Source: DASXMT01 sp963803065 (lineage in GTDB: Bacteria > Actinomycetota > Acidimicrobiia > Acidimicrobiales > RAAP-2). From it: a stretch of DNA of 64,000 bases. The notes under the pieces were generated by a model. The model worked only from the letters and a program-made list of their open reading frames with translations, ran no database searches and was not told the DNA's origin. Below, in pieces: positions 43,001 through 51,540 of the stretch. Position 1 is the stretch's first letter; every line of letters begins with the position of its first letter. The stretch spans positions 1-64,000 of the forward strand of contig CAWDKW010000004.1 in assembly GCA_963803065.1 (NCBI GenBank). The letters run 5' to 3'. The translations under genes and the position numbers were made by a program.

Positions 43001-43385
43001 GAGCACAACGGTCACCGTGCCCTCGTGCGCGACCGGGCCGACGATCGACGTCCAGGTCACCTTCACCTACGCCGGGCAGAACGTGCCCGTCGACCTGGGC
43101 AGCGTCCCCGTCGTCCCCGTCCCCGTCCCGCCCACGGTCACCGCGGTCAGCCCGGCGACCGGACCGGTGGCCGGTGGGACGCCGGTGACCATCACCGGCA
43201 CCGGCTTCACCGGGGCGACCTCGGTGCATTTCGGGAGCGCGGCCGGTATCGCCGTGGTCGTCGAGTCGGACACCCAGCTCACCGTGACCACTCCCGCCGG
43301 GCCGGCCGGCGCGGCGCCGGTCACCGTGACCGCCCCGGGCGGAACCAGCACGGCCGGGGCGACGTCGCAGTTCACCTACTCGTGA
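40041..43385 (+). CDS. Large membrane-anchored surface protein with FN3 and IPT/TIG domains
   Basis: The 1114-residue protein has a cytoplasmic basic tail (~1-27), one transmembrane anchor (SLSAVAAIVILTTVFAVIG, ~28-46), then a long extracellular region. Residues ~55-440 are beta-rich with recurring NxNRHTGTF-, NPNRVLAVV-like strands that may form a propeller. An FN3-like domain follows at ~505-600 (HSVSLSWTYTLLDDQDC...), then other Ig-like stretches, and a C-terminal IPT/TIG domain (~1030-1114: PTVTAVSPATGPVAGGTPVTITGTGFTGATSVHFG). It starts the envelope cluster with MoxR, DUF58 and transglutaminase-fold genes. Its likely role is extracellular scaffolding or substrate of the MoxR system. GGGAG at 40025-40029 serves either GTG at 40041 or 40044. 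Confidence 0.8.
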   Translation: MVKGRHSRFGLSSSGEGSRRFTGTQKIVSLSAVAAIVILTTVFAVIGQPSIAVQPKPFGGSLILNDVQDPVVVDVATGSPNLRLQGIESQVGATDPSLVDSVPLTDGTLLVNRHTGTFNVLGLGNSIVKTNGGIALGDLPGTTGAAGFAAGDNGYIVRYAPTAATVSLVDQATVAAAARSGAGAPGAGAGATVPLLGFATVAEQIPSDPGATVVANGDLWTITRSNGHGSLRRFSPGSPGKQLDSSPFGPVDPIAALAAARTRGGDAVALAEPAGIRILQPAAGGGSPQSTTVSVAAGGRVDQIVPVGNGDGQVLFAYHSEAGWRLVGVDLASSQALPEQPMTGLAAKATLESPVINDGAIYAIADDGSATPPLVRIDPRTGAVAPLPGVATYPVAGPAEATTFTDAGLPPQVIAVGPRVIINNPNRVLAVVVFTDGSRPTRVIDKRTAVAVDPSGLPGAPAGATPVANAPSAVPSKDVVSQPQPVDTQLRCKTISQTPRVPVLDQPVPAAHSVSLSWTYTLLDDQDCEPTSYLVTVAAVGGGPSPATTQFPVNGQTQFTVPGLRPNTTYAFVVTALINSQSTPSLPREATTNPLGPDAPLSVTTVANGGSGWTVSWTVCQGNACDSNLPAATWTITGSSCGSGSQFVGTPPVVSVPGTGGAVQSATVPFDQFPTLVGDSLSFSVQGTSATGLPGDATRDGTCTEGWRPADPSAFSVVGSAAASPGGTSVTATLQVQPNPGVSKVAAFGSNDVRYAFSVLDQSTGQTSPPQTVSQPSASFAGLAPGHTYVPQVSVTPLISPTGGAAVTGAPFGTTVPWPSGITATQVGGVAPGSTPHQGSAQFSLANVFAVPSATVTASATVTCGNFQGSGGSGLPVAPAGGGAGSVSISLDFTQEAGSCSVAFTLSDGPNGPYGAVPFQVPSAALTANPPPLPVSKANYTVTPQPGAVKVTSNYSGGGGTGWAIDLVASSTCTAISNAPGGTGGPWSTTVTVPSCATGPTIDVQVTFTYAGQNVPVDLGSVPVVPVPVPPTVTAVSPATGPVAGGTPVTITGTGFTGATSVHFGSAAGIAVVVESDTQLTVTTPAGPAGAAPVTVTAPGGTSTAGATSQFTYS

Positions 43386-43496
43386 TGTCCCGTCGCCGAA
43401 ACGTGCCACCCCCGCACCGGACGATCCGCGTCCCACCCCGGGTGCATGTTGCAGCATGGAACCAACCGGGAGGCCGCCCGTGACCGAGGAGAACCG

Positions 43497-44480
43497 TTGA
43501 CCGATTACTTCGACACCGAAATCCACCAGGCAACGGCCAGCTTCGCCAGCCGGTTCGACCGGCTGGTCACCAACGTCGGCCGGGTCATCCAGGGCAAGGA
43601 CGACGTCATCAGACAGGCGGTCATCTGCCTCCTGGCCGAGGGTCACCTGCTCATCGAGGACGTCCCCGGGACGGGCAAGACCTCACTGGCCCGGGCCATC
43701 GCCGCCACCATCGAGCTCACCTGGAACCGTATCCAGTTCACCCCTGACCTGCTGCCCTCCGACGTGACCGGGGTGTCCGTCTTCAATCAGGGGTCGACCG
43801 AGTTCGAGTTCCGGGCGGGGCCCATCTTCGCCAACATCGTGGTGGCCGACGAGATCAACCGGGCCTCCCCGAAGACCCAGTCGGCCCTGCTCGAGGTGAT
43901 GGAGGAGGGGACGGTGAGCACCGACGCCGTCGTCTACCCGGTGCCCCACCCCTTCATGGTGGTCGCCACCCAGAACCCCATCGACATGGAGGGCACCTAC
44001 CAGCTGCCCGAAGCTCAGCTCGACCGGTTCCTCATGTGCTTGTCGGTGGGCTACCCCGACCCGGACGCCGAGGCCATGGTGCTCCGGACCCAGAAGGACA
44101 ACGCCCCCGTCGACTACCTCAGCCCGGTGCTCTCGGCCGCCGATCTGACCGACATGATCCACCAGGTCCGCTCGACCGAGGTCGCACCGGCCATCGAGCA
44201 CTACATCGTGGCCCTGGCCAACCACACCCGGAGCGCACCCGAGGTGCGTCTCGGCGTCTCGCCCCGTGGCAGCCTGGCCCTGTTGCGCGCCGCCCGGGCC
44301 CGCTCGGCGGCCAACGGCCGACCCTTCGTCACCCCCGAGGACATCAAGGCGCTGGCCTCGGCCGTGCTCGCCCACCGGATCATCCTGCACCCCGAGGCCG
44401 AGCTCCAGGGGCGCAGCGCGACCGAGGTGGTGCAGCGGGCGCTCGAGACGGTGCCAGTGCCCCGCACCGTCGCCGGGTGA
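43497..44480 (+). CDS. MoxR-family AAA+ ATPase
   Basis: The ~327-residue protein has Walker A EDVPGTGKTSLARAIA (~60-75), the MoxR motif FTPDLLPSDVTGVSVFNQ, Walker B-region NIVVADEINRASPKTQSALLEVMEEG (~120-145) and arginine-finger block LPEAQLDRFLM. MoxR proteins act as chaperone ATPases that mature or activate extracytoplasmic protein complexes together with DUF58 and von Willebrand-type partners. The TTG at 43497 is preceded by GAGGAGAA (43486-43493) and gives family length; an ATG at 43446 is possible but poorly supported. It is followed by the DUF58 gene 22 bases later. Confidence 0.88.
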   Translation: MTDYFDTEIHQATASFASRFDRLVTNVGRVIQGKDDVIRQAVICLLAEGHLLIEDVPGTGKTSLARAIAATIELTWNRIQFTPDLLPSDVTGVSVFNQGSTEFEFRAGPIFANIVVADEINRASPKTQSALLEVMEEGTVSTDAVVYPVPHPFMVVATQNPIDMEGTYQLPEAQLDRFLMCLSVGYPDPDAEAMVLRTQKDNAPVDYLSPVLSAADLTDMIHQVRSTEVAPAIEHYIVALANHTRSAPEVRLGVSPRGSLALLRAARARSAANGRPFVTPEDIKALASAVLAHRIILHPEAELQGRSATEVVQRALETVPVPRTVAG

Positions 44481-44502
44481 GGGCGCCGGGAGGGCACAGC
44501 CG

Positions 44503-45639
44503 GTGACCCGGCTCGGTCTCGGTGCCGCGCTGGCCGGGGTGGCCTTCGTGGTCGTGGGTTGGACGCTCGTGTGGCCGGCCCTGGTGGTCGTGGGCGTCGG
44601 GTCCCTCGTCCTCGTGCTGGTGGCGCTGGCCTACATCGTCCGCCGGCCCCATCTACACATCGACCGCCAGATCCACCCGCCCCGGGTGTCCAAGGGCCTG
44701 CCGGCCATCGCCTTCCTGCACTTCACCAACACGGGGGCGCGCGCCGTGCCCAGCAGCGTCGCCGTCCAGCCCTACGGGGCACTCCGCGTCGAGACCGTGT
44801 TGCCCAAGCTGCTCGGGGGCCAGACCGGCATGCGCAGCTACCGGCTCCCCACCACCCGGCGGGGCATCTTCACCATCGGGCCGGTCGAGATCAGCCGGGC
44901 CGACCCGTTCGAGTTCGCCCGGGTCACCCAGCGGCACGGCGCCTCCGAGCAGATCTGGGTCTATCCGCACATCATGCCCTTCCGGCCGCTCCCGTCGGGG
45001 AGGACCCGCCACCTGGAGGGCCCGTCGTCGGACACCGCGCCCGAAGGCAGCATCACCTTCCATCGCCTGCGCGAGTACGTGGTCGGTGATGACCTGCGGA
45101 TGATCCACTGGAAGTCGACGGCTCGCACCGGCCGCTTGATGGTCCGGCACAACGTCGACACCTCCCAGCCCTACACAGTCGTCCAGCTCGACCTGCGACC
45201 GATCCGGTACTCCGAGGAGACCTTCGAGACGGCCGTGGACGTCGCCGCCTCGGCGGTCAGCTGTGCGGCGGTGGGCAAGGCTCCTGTGCAGTTGCGCACC
45301 ACCAACGGCACCCAGGTGGGCGGTCCCCGCCAGCGCGAGCCCCAGGCCCTCCTCGACCAGCTGACCGCAGTCGAGCCCGACGAGCGCGGCTCGATCGTCT
45401 CGGACCTGTCACTGCTCCGCCGCGAGCGCGGGGGTACGGCCCTGATCGTGGTCACCGGCCAGCTCGAGGCGGCCGACCTTCCCGCCATCGGCGGGCTGCG
45501 CCGCCGGTTCCAGCGGGTGGTGGTGGTCTCGGTGGCCCCGATCGGCACGGCCGCCCCACGGTTCCCGGGCGTCACCGTGGTCACCGGGGAGGACCACGAC
45601 GACCTGTGCGCGGCTTGGAACCTCGAGGCGGCCCTGTGA
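44503..45639 (+). CDS. DUF58 family membrane-associated protein
   Basis: A 378-residue protein with two N-terminal membrane helices (LGLGAALAGVAFVVVGWTLVW and ALVVVGVGSLVLVLVALAYIV, ~3-45). A soluble region follows, including TTRRGIFTIGPVEISRADPFEF and the DUF58 core EGSITFHRLREYVVGDDLRMIHWKSTARTGRLMVRH (~185-220; the R-x-Y-x-x-GD-x-x-R-x-I-x-W-x-x-[ST]A-R pattern). DUF58 proteins pair with MoxR ATPases. GTG start with CGGGAGGG upstream. Its stop overlaps the GTG start of the transglutaminase-fold gene (GTGA), indicating coupled translation. Confidence 0.88.
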   Translation: MTRLGLGAALAGVAFVVVGWTLVWPALVVVGVGSLVLVLVALAYIVRRPHLHIDRQIHPPRVSKGLPAIAFLHFTNTGARAVPSSVAVQPYGALRVETVLPKLLGGQTGMRSYRLPTTRRGIFTIGPVEISRADPFEFARVTQRHGASEQIWVYPHIMPFRPLPSGRTRHLEGPSSDTAPEGSITFHRLREYVVGDDLRMIHWKSTARTGRLMVRHNVDTSQPYTVVQLDLRPIRYSEETFETAVDVAASAVSCAAVGKAPVQLRTTNGTQVGGPRQREPQALLDQLTAVEPDERGSIVSDLSLLRRERGGTALIVVTGQLEAADLPAIGGLRRRFQRVVVVSVAPIGTAAPRFPGVTVVTGEDHDDLCAAWNLEAAL

Positions 45640-47888
45640 CCGTCCGGCGAGTGGTCGGCGCGGCCGTCCTCCCGCTGGCCGCGGCGATGGTGTTCCTGTC
45701 CTCGACCCCTTGGATGCGGGCCTTCGCACCCTCGACCGTGGTCCCGCTGCTGGCGGTGGCGGCGGTGGTCTCGATCGCCGTCCCCGCCCTGAGCGTCCGG
45801 GCCTTCAACCGCCCCGCCCCGTGGTCGATCCTCGCCTCGGCCGTGCTGTTCGTCCTCGTCGCCCTGTTCGCCGTGCTCCGCCAACCGCTCGGGTTCGCCG
45901 ACCTGGGCCGGGGGTTCGCCCTCGGGCCGGCCCGTCTGCTGTCCGAGACCCTCCCGCTCGATCACCCTCGGTTCTTGTTGATCGTGCCCGTGGCCCTGTG
46001 TTGGCTGGTCGGGGCCATCACCGGCGAGCTGCTGGAGCGGGGCCGGTCGGTGGGATGGCCGGCGTTGACGCCACTGGTGGGGTTCGGGCTCGCCTTTGCC
46101 GCCACGTCGGGTGGTACCGGCAACGACGTGGGGTGGGCCGTCGCCCTCTTCGCGGTGGACGGCGTCGTCCTGTTCAGCCGGGTGTGGCTGCAACGGGGCC
46201 CCACTCTGGCGCAAGCCGACGGGGACCCGGCCCGGAGCCCGGTCCGACCCCTGCTCTACGGCACCGGGACCCTGGCCGCGGCCGGCCTGGTCTGCGCCTT
46301 CGCTGTTCCCGCCGTCCCCGCCCTGAAGGGGGCCCCGACGGCGCCGGCCCGGACCCCGCCGGTGACCACCGTGCACCCCATCACCCCGACGGCCGAGGCC
46401 GCCGAGCTCCGGGACACCGGCGCCATCAAGGGACCGGCCACCCTCTACACCGTGACCGTGAACCGACCGACGCCCGGATATGTCTCACTGACCGACCTCG
46501 ATGCCTACGACGGGGACGTGTGGTCGTTCAAGGGGACGTTCCGGCCGACCGGAGGCAGCGTGCCGGTTGCCCTGGGCACACCGCCGGCATCGGCGGGCCA
46601 GGTGGTCACACAGCTGTACACCGCGGTCAAGCCGCCGGCCGTGCCGTGGATGCCCTTTGTCGACCGCCCGGTGGCGGTGAACAGTATCGACGTCCAATTC
46701 GAGCCGACCTCGGGGATGGTGCTCCCCACCTCGCCGCTCGTCGCCGGGAGCCGGTTCTCCGTGCAGTCGGTCGCGACCGGACACACCCTCTCCACCCTCG
46801 ACGCCCATCAGTTGGCCAACCCGCTCGCCCCTTCCGCCGACGCCGCCGACGCCGCCGTGCCCATCTCCGAGACGGGCGACCTGTCCAAGTACCTCACCCA
46901 GTTGGCGGCCACGGCCAACCAACCCTCCGCCCCCACGCTGGCCTTCTTGAAGGCCGTCGAGGAGGTGTTCCGCGACGACTATCGACAGGTCGAGCTCCCG
47001 GCTCGGGCCTCGACGACCACGAGCACGACCACCGCAGCAAACCAGCCCACTGTGGGCGGGACCTCGTTCCAGGATGTGGCCCAGGCGGTCATGGCCCAGC
47101 GCCAGGCCACTCCCGAGCAGTTCGCCACCATGTTCGCTCTCCTGGCCCGCAGCCTCGGCGTGCCCGCCCGCCTGGTCACCGGGTTCAAGACGGCTCACCT
47201 CGCACCCCATGTCCGGACGGCGCTGACCGACGCGCAGGCCTGGACGTGGGTGGAGGTGCCGGTGTCCGGTCTCGGGTGGGTCGTCGTCGACCCGACGCCG
47301 ACGGCCACGGGAAAGCCTCCAGTCGAGAACCTGTCCTCTTCGACCACGACGACCACCGCCCCCCCGCCGACCAACGCGCGCACCAACGCGGGACAGAACG
47401 GCCATGCTCTGGCGCCGCCGGTGCGTGTGGGCTCAGCCGGCTCCCACACCGGCCTGCTCATCGCGGTGGTCGTCGTCGCCGGGCTGCTCATCGTGGCTGC
47501 CCTGGTCCTCGGCTCGATCATCGTTCGCAAGCGGAGGCGCCGCCGGCGGCGCCGATTAGGCGAGACGGCGATCGACCGGGTGGTGGGTGCCTGGCACGAG
47601 ACGCTCGACACGCTGACCGAAGCCGACATGGCCGACCTCTCGGCGCTGACCAGTGACGAGGTCGGCGAGTCGGTGAGCCGGCAGCTGGGGGAGCCGGTGG
47701 CCGTCCATGCCGCCCGCGTCGGTGCGGTGGCCAACGTCGCCCTGTTCTCGTCGGGAACGGGGATCGATACCGCGGTGGCCGACGGGGCCTGGGACGAACA
47801 CGACGAGCTGCGGCGATCCATCCATGAGACCCTCGGGCTCCGGTCGAGACTCCGGATGATGCTCAGAACGGCCCCGCGCGGTCGCTGA
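45636..47888 (+). CDS. TgpA-type transglutaminase-fold membrane protein, catalytic residues missing
   Basis: The 750-residue protein has about six membrane helices up to ~residue 215, an extracellular region with a transglutaminase fold (~420-560), one helix near 605-630 (LLIAVVVVAGLLIVAALVLG) followed by a KRRRRRRRR stop-transfer, and a C-terminal cytoplasmic domain. The fold is clear from FATMFALLARSLGVPARLVTGF and WVEVPVSGLGWVVVDPTPT. In active family members the first block is preceded by a Cys and the His lies in DAHAW; here the sequences are ATPEQFATMF and DAQAW. Only the Asp (VVDPTP) of the triad is left. It is probably a pseudoenzyme working with MoxR and DUF58. Confidence 0.85.
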   Translation: MTVRRVVGAAVLPLAAAMVFLSSTPWMRAFAPSTVVPLLAVAAVVSIAVPALSVRAFNRPAPWSILASAVLFVLVALFAVLRQPLGFADLGRGFALGPARLLSETLPLDHPRFLLIVPVALCWLVGAITGELLERGRSVGWPALTPLVGFGLAFAATSGGTGNDVGWAVALFAVDGVVLFSRVWLQRGPTLAQADGDPARSPVRPLLYGTGTLAAAGLVCAFAVPAVPALKGAPTAPARTPPVTTVHPITPTAEAAELRDTGAIKGPATLYTVTVNRPTPGYVSLTDLDAYDGDVWSFKGTFRPTGGSVPVALGTPPASAGQVVTQLYTAVKPPAVPWMPFVDRPVAVNSIDVQFEPTSGMVLPTSPLVAGSRFSVQSVATGHTLSTLDAHQLANPLAPSADAADAAVPISETGDLSKYLTQLAATANQPSAPTLAFLKAVEEVFRDDYRQVELPARASTTTSTTTAANQPTVGGTSFQDVAQAVMAQRQATPEQFATMFALLARSLGVPARLVTGFKTAHLAPHVRTALTDAQAWTWVEVPVSGLGWVVVDPTPTATGKPPVENLSSSTTTTTAPPPTNARTNAGQNGHALAPPVRVGSAGSHTGLLIAVVVVAGLLIVAALVLGSIIVRKRRRRRRRRLGETAIDRVVGAWHETLDTLTEADMADLSALTSDEVGESVSRQLGEPVAVHAARVGAVANVALFSSGTGIDTAVADGAWDEHDELRRSIHETLGLRSRLRMMLRTAPRGR

Positions 47889-47897
47889 GCCTGACTC

Positions 47898-50210
47898 CTA
47901 ATGGCGTTTGCGCCGGCGCCGGCCCTTTCGAGGCCGGGTGTCCCCCGATTCGCCTTGGCCGGGGGACTCGCCGGCCCAGGGGTCGCCGGTGGACTCGTCG
48001 GCCCAGGGGTCTGCGGACCAACCGGTGTCCCTCCCGCGCTCGGCCTGCTCCCGCGCCCCCGGGTTGTCCCGAAGCGGGACCGGTGGCGCCGGCGCGGTCC
48101 GCTTCACCACCGGCGTGGGTCGGGTCCGCCGGTCGTTGGAGTCATCGTCGAGGGAGAAGTTCTGGGATAGGAAGCGCGGCCGAGCCCAGCTGGCGGGGAT
48201 GGCCGCCGTGGTCGCACCGACGGGAGGCGTCAAGGGGCGGATCGTGGGGGCCGAGCGCTCCTCTCCCTCGTCGAAGATGTGATCGAACCGGGGTGTCGGC
48301 ACCAGGGTGACCGCCGGGCGATCGGGCGGCTCAATGGGCGCCGGTTCGGGGCCCATTGCCTCCGAAGGATCGGGCTCGGGTTCTGCCTCCCCCTCGGGTT
48401 CTGCCTCCCCGTGGGGTTCTGCCTCGTGCTCGCCTGCCGGCCCCGGCTCGTCCGTCGCCGCCGCCACTGCCGCCGCTGCTGGCCCTGTAGGCGCTGTAGG
48501 CAGTGCCGCCTCCGGGCTGAGGCTGACGATCTCGAGGTCGGGCTCGGCCTCGATGACTGCGGGCTCCGACTCGACCAGACCGAGGGGGTCGGACCGGCCC
48601 AGTGGAAATACGACATCGACAGGGTCGGAGCCGGGGATCGACTCCCGCACGGGCTCGGGCTCGGGTCGGGACGGTGGGGGAAGAACGAGCGGGGGAAAAC
48701 TTGCAGCAGGTGGCGGGGGTGGCGCGGCGGGAGCCGCAGCAGGTGGCGGTGGGGGCACTGCGGGAGTGGTTGGTTGCGGGACCGGCGGGGGCGTGGCGGG
48801 AGCCGCAGCAGGTGGCGGTGGGGGCACTACGGGAGTGGTTGGTTGCGGGACCGGCGGGGGCGTTGACGGGGCCGGCATCGGGGGCAGCGGGCGGATGGGT
48901 GCGGGCGCCGCGGTTGCCGGCCGCCCGCGCGGGGTGAGCACGTGGCGTTCTCCGCGGGGGACCTCGACCCGTCCCGGGCCGGTCCGCACGAACACCGTCT
49001 CCGAGGCCGGATCGGGTGCATAGCGGTTGACGAGAGCTTCGACGGGTTCGACAGGATCGCCCACCTCGGCCGGTCCGGTGGGCTCGGCGGGTTCGGCCGG
49101 TTCGGCCGATTCGTCCCCGACGGCCGTCGGACCGATCGGCTCCCTCCAGGCTGCAGCGGGACTGACTGGTTCGTCCCCGGGATTGTACGCCTGTGTCATC
49201 GCAACGGGCTCAACGATCGCCGGTCGTACAGGGCGCTCGGGCTCCGCCTCCACCGAGTCGGGCAGCGGTGCGTCGACGCCTCGGACCTGGAAGCGACCGG
49301 GTCGCGCCGGGGTGCGGGGCTCCAGGACGGCTGTCTCTTCGATGGCGTATGCGGTGTCGGGCCAACCCGTGGCGGCCTCGATCGATCGCAGTTCGTCGGC
49401 CAGCTCCAGCGCCGTGGTGGGGCGATCGTAGGGATTCTTCGACATCGAGCTCACCAGCAGGTCGGACAGGGCCACGGGGACGCCCTCGGCCACCAGCGGC
49501 TGCACGGGGTCACGCAGGATCCGCAGGATGACCGAAGCCGGGCCCTCGTCCTCGAACGAGCGGAAGGCGGCCTTGCCGGCAAGCAGTTGGTACAGGGTGG
49601 AGGCCAGCCCGTAGACGTCTGTGGCGGCCGAGAGGTCCCGTCCCTCCAGCAGCTCCGGTGCGGCGTGGATGGTGGTGAACCCGAACACACCGGCAGTGGC
49701 CTGCGATGTGGACTGGAGGCGGGCCACGCCGAAGTCCGCCAGCGCCGGCTCTCCGTACTGGGTGATCAGCACGTTCTCCGGCTTGATGTCCCGGTGCAGC
49801 ATGCCCGCCCGGTGAGCGGTCTCCAGGGCCCCGGCGATCTTCACCGTGACGGCCACCGACTCCCAGGGCGCCATGAGCCTCTGATCACGGGTCCGGTCCC
49901 GGATCGAGCCGTGGCATAGCTCGAGCACCAGGACCGGTCGCTCGTCCTCGGTGGTGAGCGTCCGGTAGAGGGTCACGATGTTGGGATGAGCGCTCAGGGT
50001 CCCGAGGGCGAAGGTCTCCCGATGGAAGGAACCGAGGGCATGTTCGGACACGTCATGGAGGTTGAGCACCTTCAACGCCACCGGACGGTTGGTCTCGACC
50101 TCGCGGGCGCTGAAGACGGTGGAGAAGCCCCCGGCGCCGATCCTCTCGACGTCAGTGAAGCCTGGGAATGACTCATCTTCCCTGTGCCGGGACCGTCGCC
50201 TCAATGCCAC
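47898..50210 (-). CDS. Serine/threonine protein kinase with proline-rich tail
   Basis: A 770-residue Hanks-type kinase. Glycine loop RIGAGGFSTVFSARE (~23-37), Lys in VALKVLN, catalytic loop HRDIKPENVLI (~142-152), DFGVA (~162), an APE-like HAAPELLEG and DVYGLASTLYQLL. After ~285 the chain is long, low-complexity and Pro/Ala/Glu-rich, with a 23-residue PPPVPQPTTP(V/A)VPPPPPAAAPA repeat caused by a 69-bp direct duplication (48726-48863). No transmembrane helix is visible, so unlike PknB it seems soluble. The C-terminal tail (basic GRRRRKRH end) may bind other proteins. It converges on the transglutaminase-fold gene with only 9 bases between. Confidence 0.9.
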   Translation of the reverse strand: MALRRRSRHREDESFPGFTDVERIGAGGFSTVFSAREVETNRPVALKVLNLHDVSEHALGSFHRETFALGTLSAHPNIVTLYRTLTTEDERPVLVLELCHGSIRDRTRDQRLMAPWESVAVTVKIAGALETAHRAGMLHRDIKPENVLITQYGEPALADFGVARLQSTSQATAGVFGFTTIHAAPELLEGRDLSAATDVYGLASTLYQLLAGKAAFRSFEDEGPASVILRILRDPVQPLVAEGVPVALSDLLVSSMSKNPYDRPTTALELADELRSIEAATGWPDTAYAIEETAVLEPRTPARPGRFQVRGVDAPLPDSVEAEPERPVRPAIVEPVAMTQAYNPGDEPVSPAAAWREPIGPTAVGDESAEPAEPAEPTGPAEVGDPVEPVEALVNRYAPDPASETVFVRTGPGRVEVPRGERHVLTPRGRPATAAPAPIRPLPPMPAPSTPPPVPQPTTPVVPPPPPAAAPATPPPVPQPTTPAVPPPPPAAAPAAPPPPPAASFPPLVLPPPSRPEPEPVRESIPGSDPVDVVFPLGRSDPLGLVESEPAVIEAEPDLEIVSLSPEAALPTAPTGPAAAAVAAATDEPGPAGEHEAEPHGEAEPEGEAEPEPDPSEAMGPEPAPIEPPDRPAVTLVPTPRFDHIFDEGEERSAPTIRPLTPPVGATTAAIPASWARPRFLSQNFSLDDDSNDRRTRPTPVVKRTAPAPPVPLRDNPGAREQAERGRDTGWSADPWADESTGDPWAGESPGQGESGDTRPRKGRRRRKRH
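48726..48863. repeat. 69-bp direct duplication within the kinase gene
   Basis: Two adjacent copies of a 69-base unit (23 codons, in frame) encode part of the proline-rich tail. The unit length is a multiple of three, so copy-number change would alter the tail without breaking the frame. Confidence 0.8.
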
Positions 50211-50472
50211 GTCAGCTCCACTAGAACGTTTGCCGCGCCCTAAATGTTAACCTCCGCTTCACCGCCCGTAGCCTTCATTGCCGATTCAACCTGCTGTTCA
50301 CGGTGCAACCTTCAGCGGCTGACGGCGCAGCCTGCAGCGCCGCTGAGCCTCCGACCCGGCAGCCTGCCGAGCACGGTGCGTCCCATCCAGGCAATGGCGG
50401 GGCGGCCTCGGGCGCCTTAGCTCGCCCGCCAGTGGCCGTGAGCAGGTATGACGAGAGCGCAGGGTCCGCCGC

Positions 50473-50967
50473 TCAGCGGACCTTGATCACCGTGGTCTTC
50501 ACCACCTTGTCGTGCCACCCCTCGCGCTTTTTGTCCCACAGGGGTGAGAGTCCGACGACGATGGTGTAGACACCGGCGATCGCCCCGAGGACGGGAATCC
50601 ACCGGAGAAGGATCCCCGGGTAGAGGACGAAGATCCGGACACCGGCTCGCGGAGGATCGATCGGTCCGCCCGTCTGGTTGTCCCGCACCGTGATCCCGAG
50701 AGCCATCATCCCGATGGTCTGGCCCTTCTCACTGCCGTTCAGCAGGGCGAAGTAGCCAAGGTCGATCACGAAGGTGATGAGGCCGGCGACCACGTGCCGG
50801 GCGTCCAACCTGGTGCTGAACAACCCGTTCCCGTTGCCTTGATAGTGGCCGGCGGCGATGATGACGGCGCTGATGATCCCAGTCACGATCCCCAGGATCA
50901 CGCTGTCGATGATGATGGCCACCAGGCGTTGCCACCATTCGGCCAGCGGGCGGCCCTGGACGTCCAC
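50473..50967 (-). CDS. RDD-family membrane protein (core domain)
   Basis: The 164 residues are an RDD domain: RPLAEWWQRLVAIIIDSVILGIVTGIISAVIIA (the R-x-x-A-x-x-x-D signature), a second helix VAGLITFVIDLGYFALLNG, QTIGMMALGITVRDNQTGGPI, and YPGILLRWIPVLGAIAGVYTIVVGLSPLWDKKREGWHDKV, whose D-K-K-R-x-G-W-H-D ending is diagnostic. Predicted to have three membrane spans. The GTG at 50967 is probably internal: upstream codons in this frame are Pro/Tyr/Gly-rich (PPPGYGQ, SYGQAPYGQPP), as in the N-terminus of many actinobacterial RDD proteins. The start codon of such an extended protein seems to lie in another frame (see next entry). Confidence 0.8.
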   Translation of the reverse strand: MDVQGRPLAEWWQRLVAIIIDSVILGIVTGIISAVIIAAGHYQGNGNGLFSTRLDARHVVAGLITFVIDLGYFALLNGSEKGQTIGMMALGITVRDNQTGGPIDPPRAGVRIFVLYPGILLRWIPVLGAIAGVYTIVVGLSPLWDKKREGWHDKVVKTTVIKVR

Positions 50968-51340
50968 CGGACCGGTCGCATAGCCGTACGGGGCTGCTCC
51001 AGACGGAGGCTGACCGTAGGGCGCCTGACCGTAGCTGGGGGGAGCAGTCGGCGGCGGCCTCTGGCCGTACCCGGGCGGCGGGGTGGGGGCTGCCCGGGGC
51101 GGTGAAGACGGAGGTCCCGTCCGTGCGGGCGACGGCGACGGCGTGCGGCGCTGACGGTGCTGACGGCGGCGGAGGTGGTGCCGACGGCGGTGGTCCGGGC
51201 GGAGGCGGCGGCGCCGAGGGCGGCGGGGTCGGTGGGGGTCCCGGCGCCGTTGGTGGGGGCGCGTTGCTCGGGGGTGGCGGTGCGGGTTCGGCGCCGGGGC
51301 TCGGCTCTTCGTCCGATGTGGGTGGCGTTTGATCGCTCAT
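50968..51340 (-). other. Proline-rich N-terminal segment of the RDD protein, frame-shifted
   Basis: An ATG at 51340 opens a frame reading MSDQTPPTSDEEPSPGAEP followed by many APPPPPSAP-type repeats, as expected for the N-terminus of an RDD protein. Further in, the proline-rich (PPGYGQRPPP...) character moves to the frame of the RDD domain, and the first frame becomes nonsensical. The switch lies about 51080-51160, a stretch of C/G runs. One missing or extra base would join MSDQ... to the RDD core as a single ~290-residue protein. Confidence 0.6.
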
Positions 51341-51540
51341 CGCGTAACCCCGCGCTTTCTCATTGATCCTCACCAGCATGATCGGGCCGACCTTCGCCCG
51401 CTCCACCCGCGATCTTGACACGCCAGCTGCGAATTTTGGCGAATTCCGCCTGTGCCGTGGGGAGGACCCGTCTACCGTTACCCGGCGGTGAACCAACTTC
51501 TCGCCACCCAGGAAGCCCGACCAGTGGGCGATCCGTCGCC

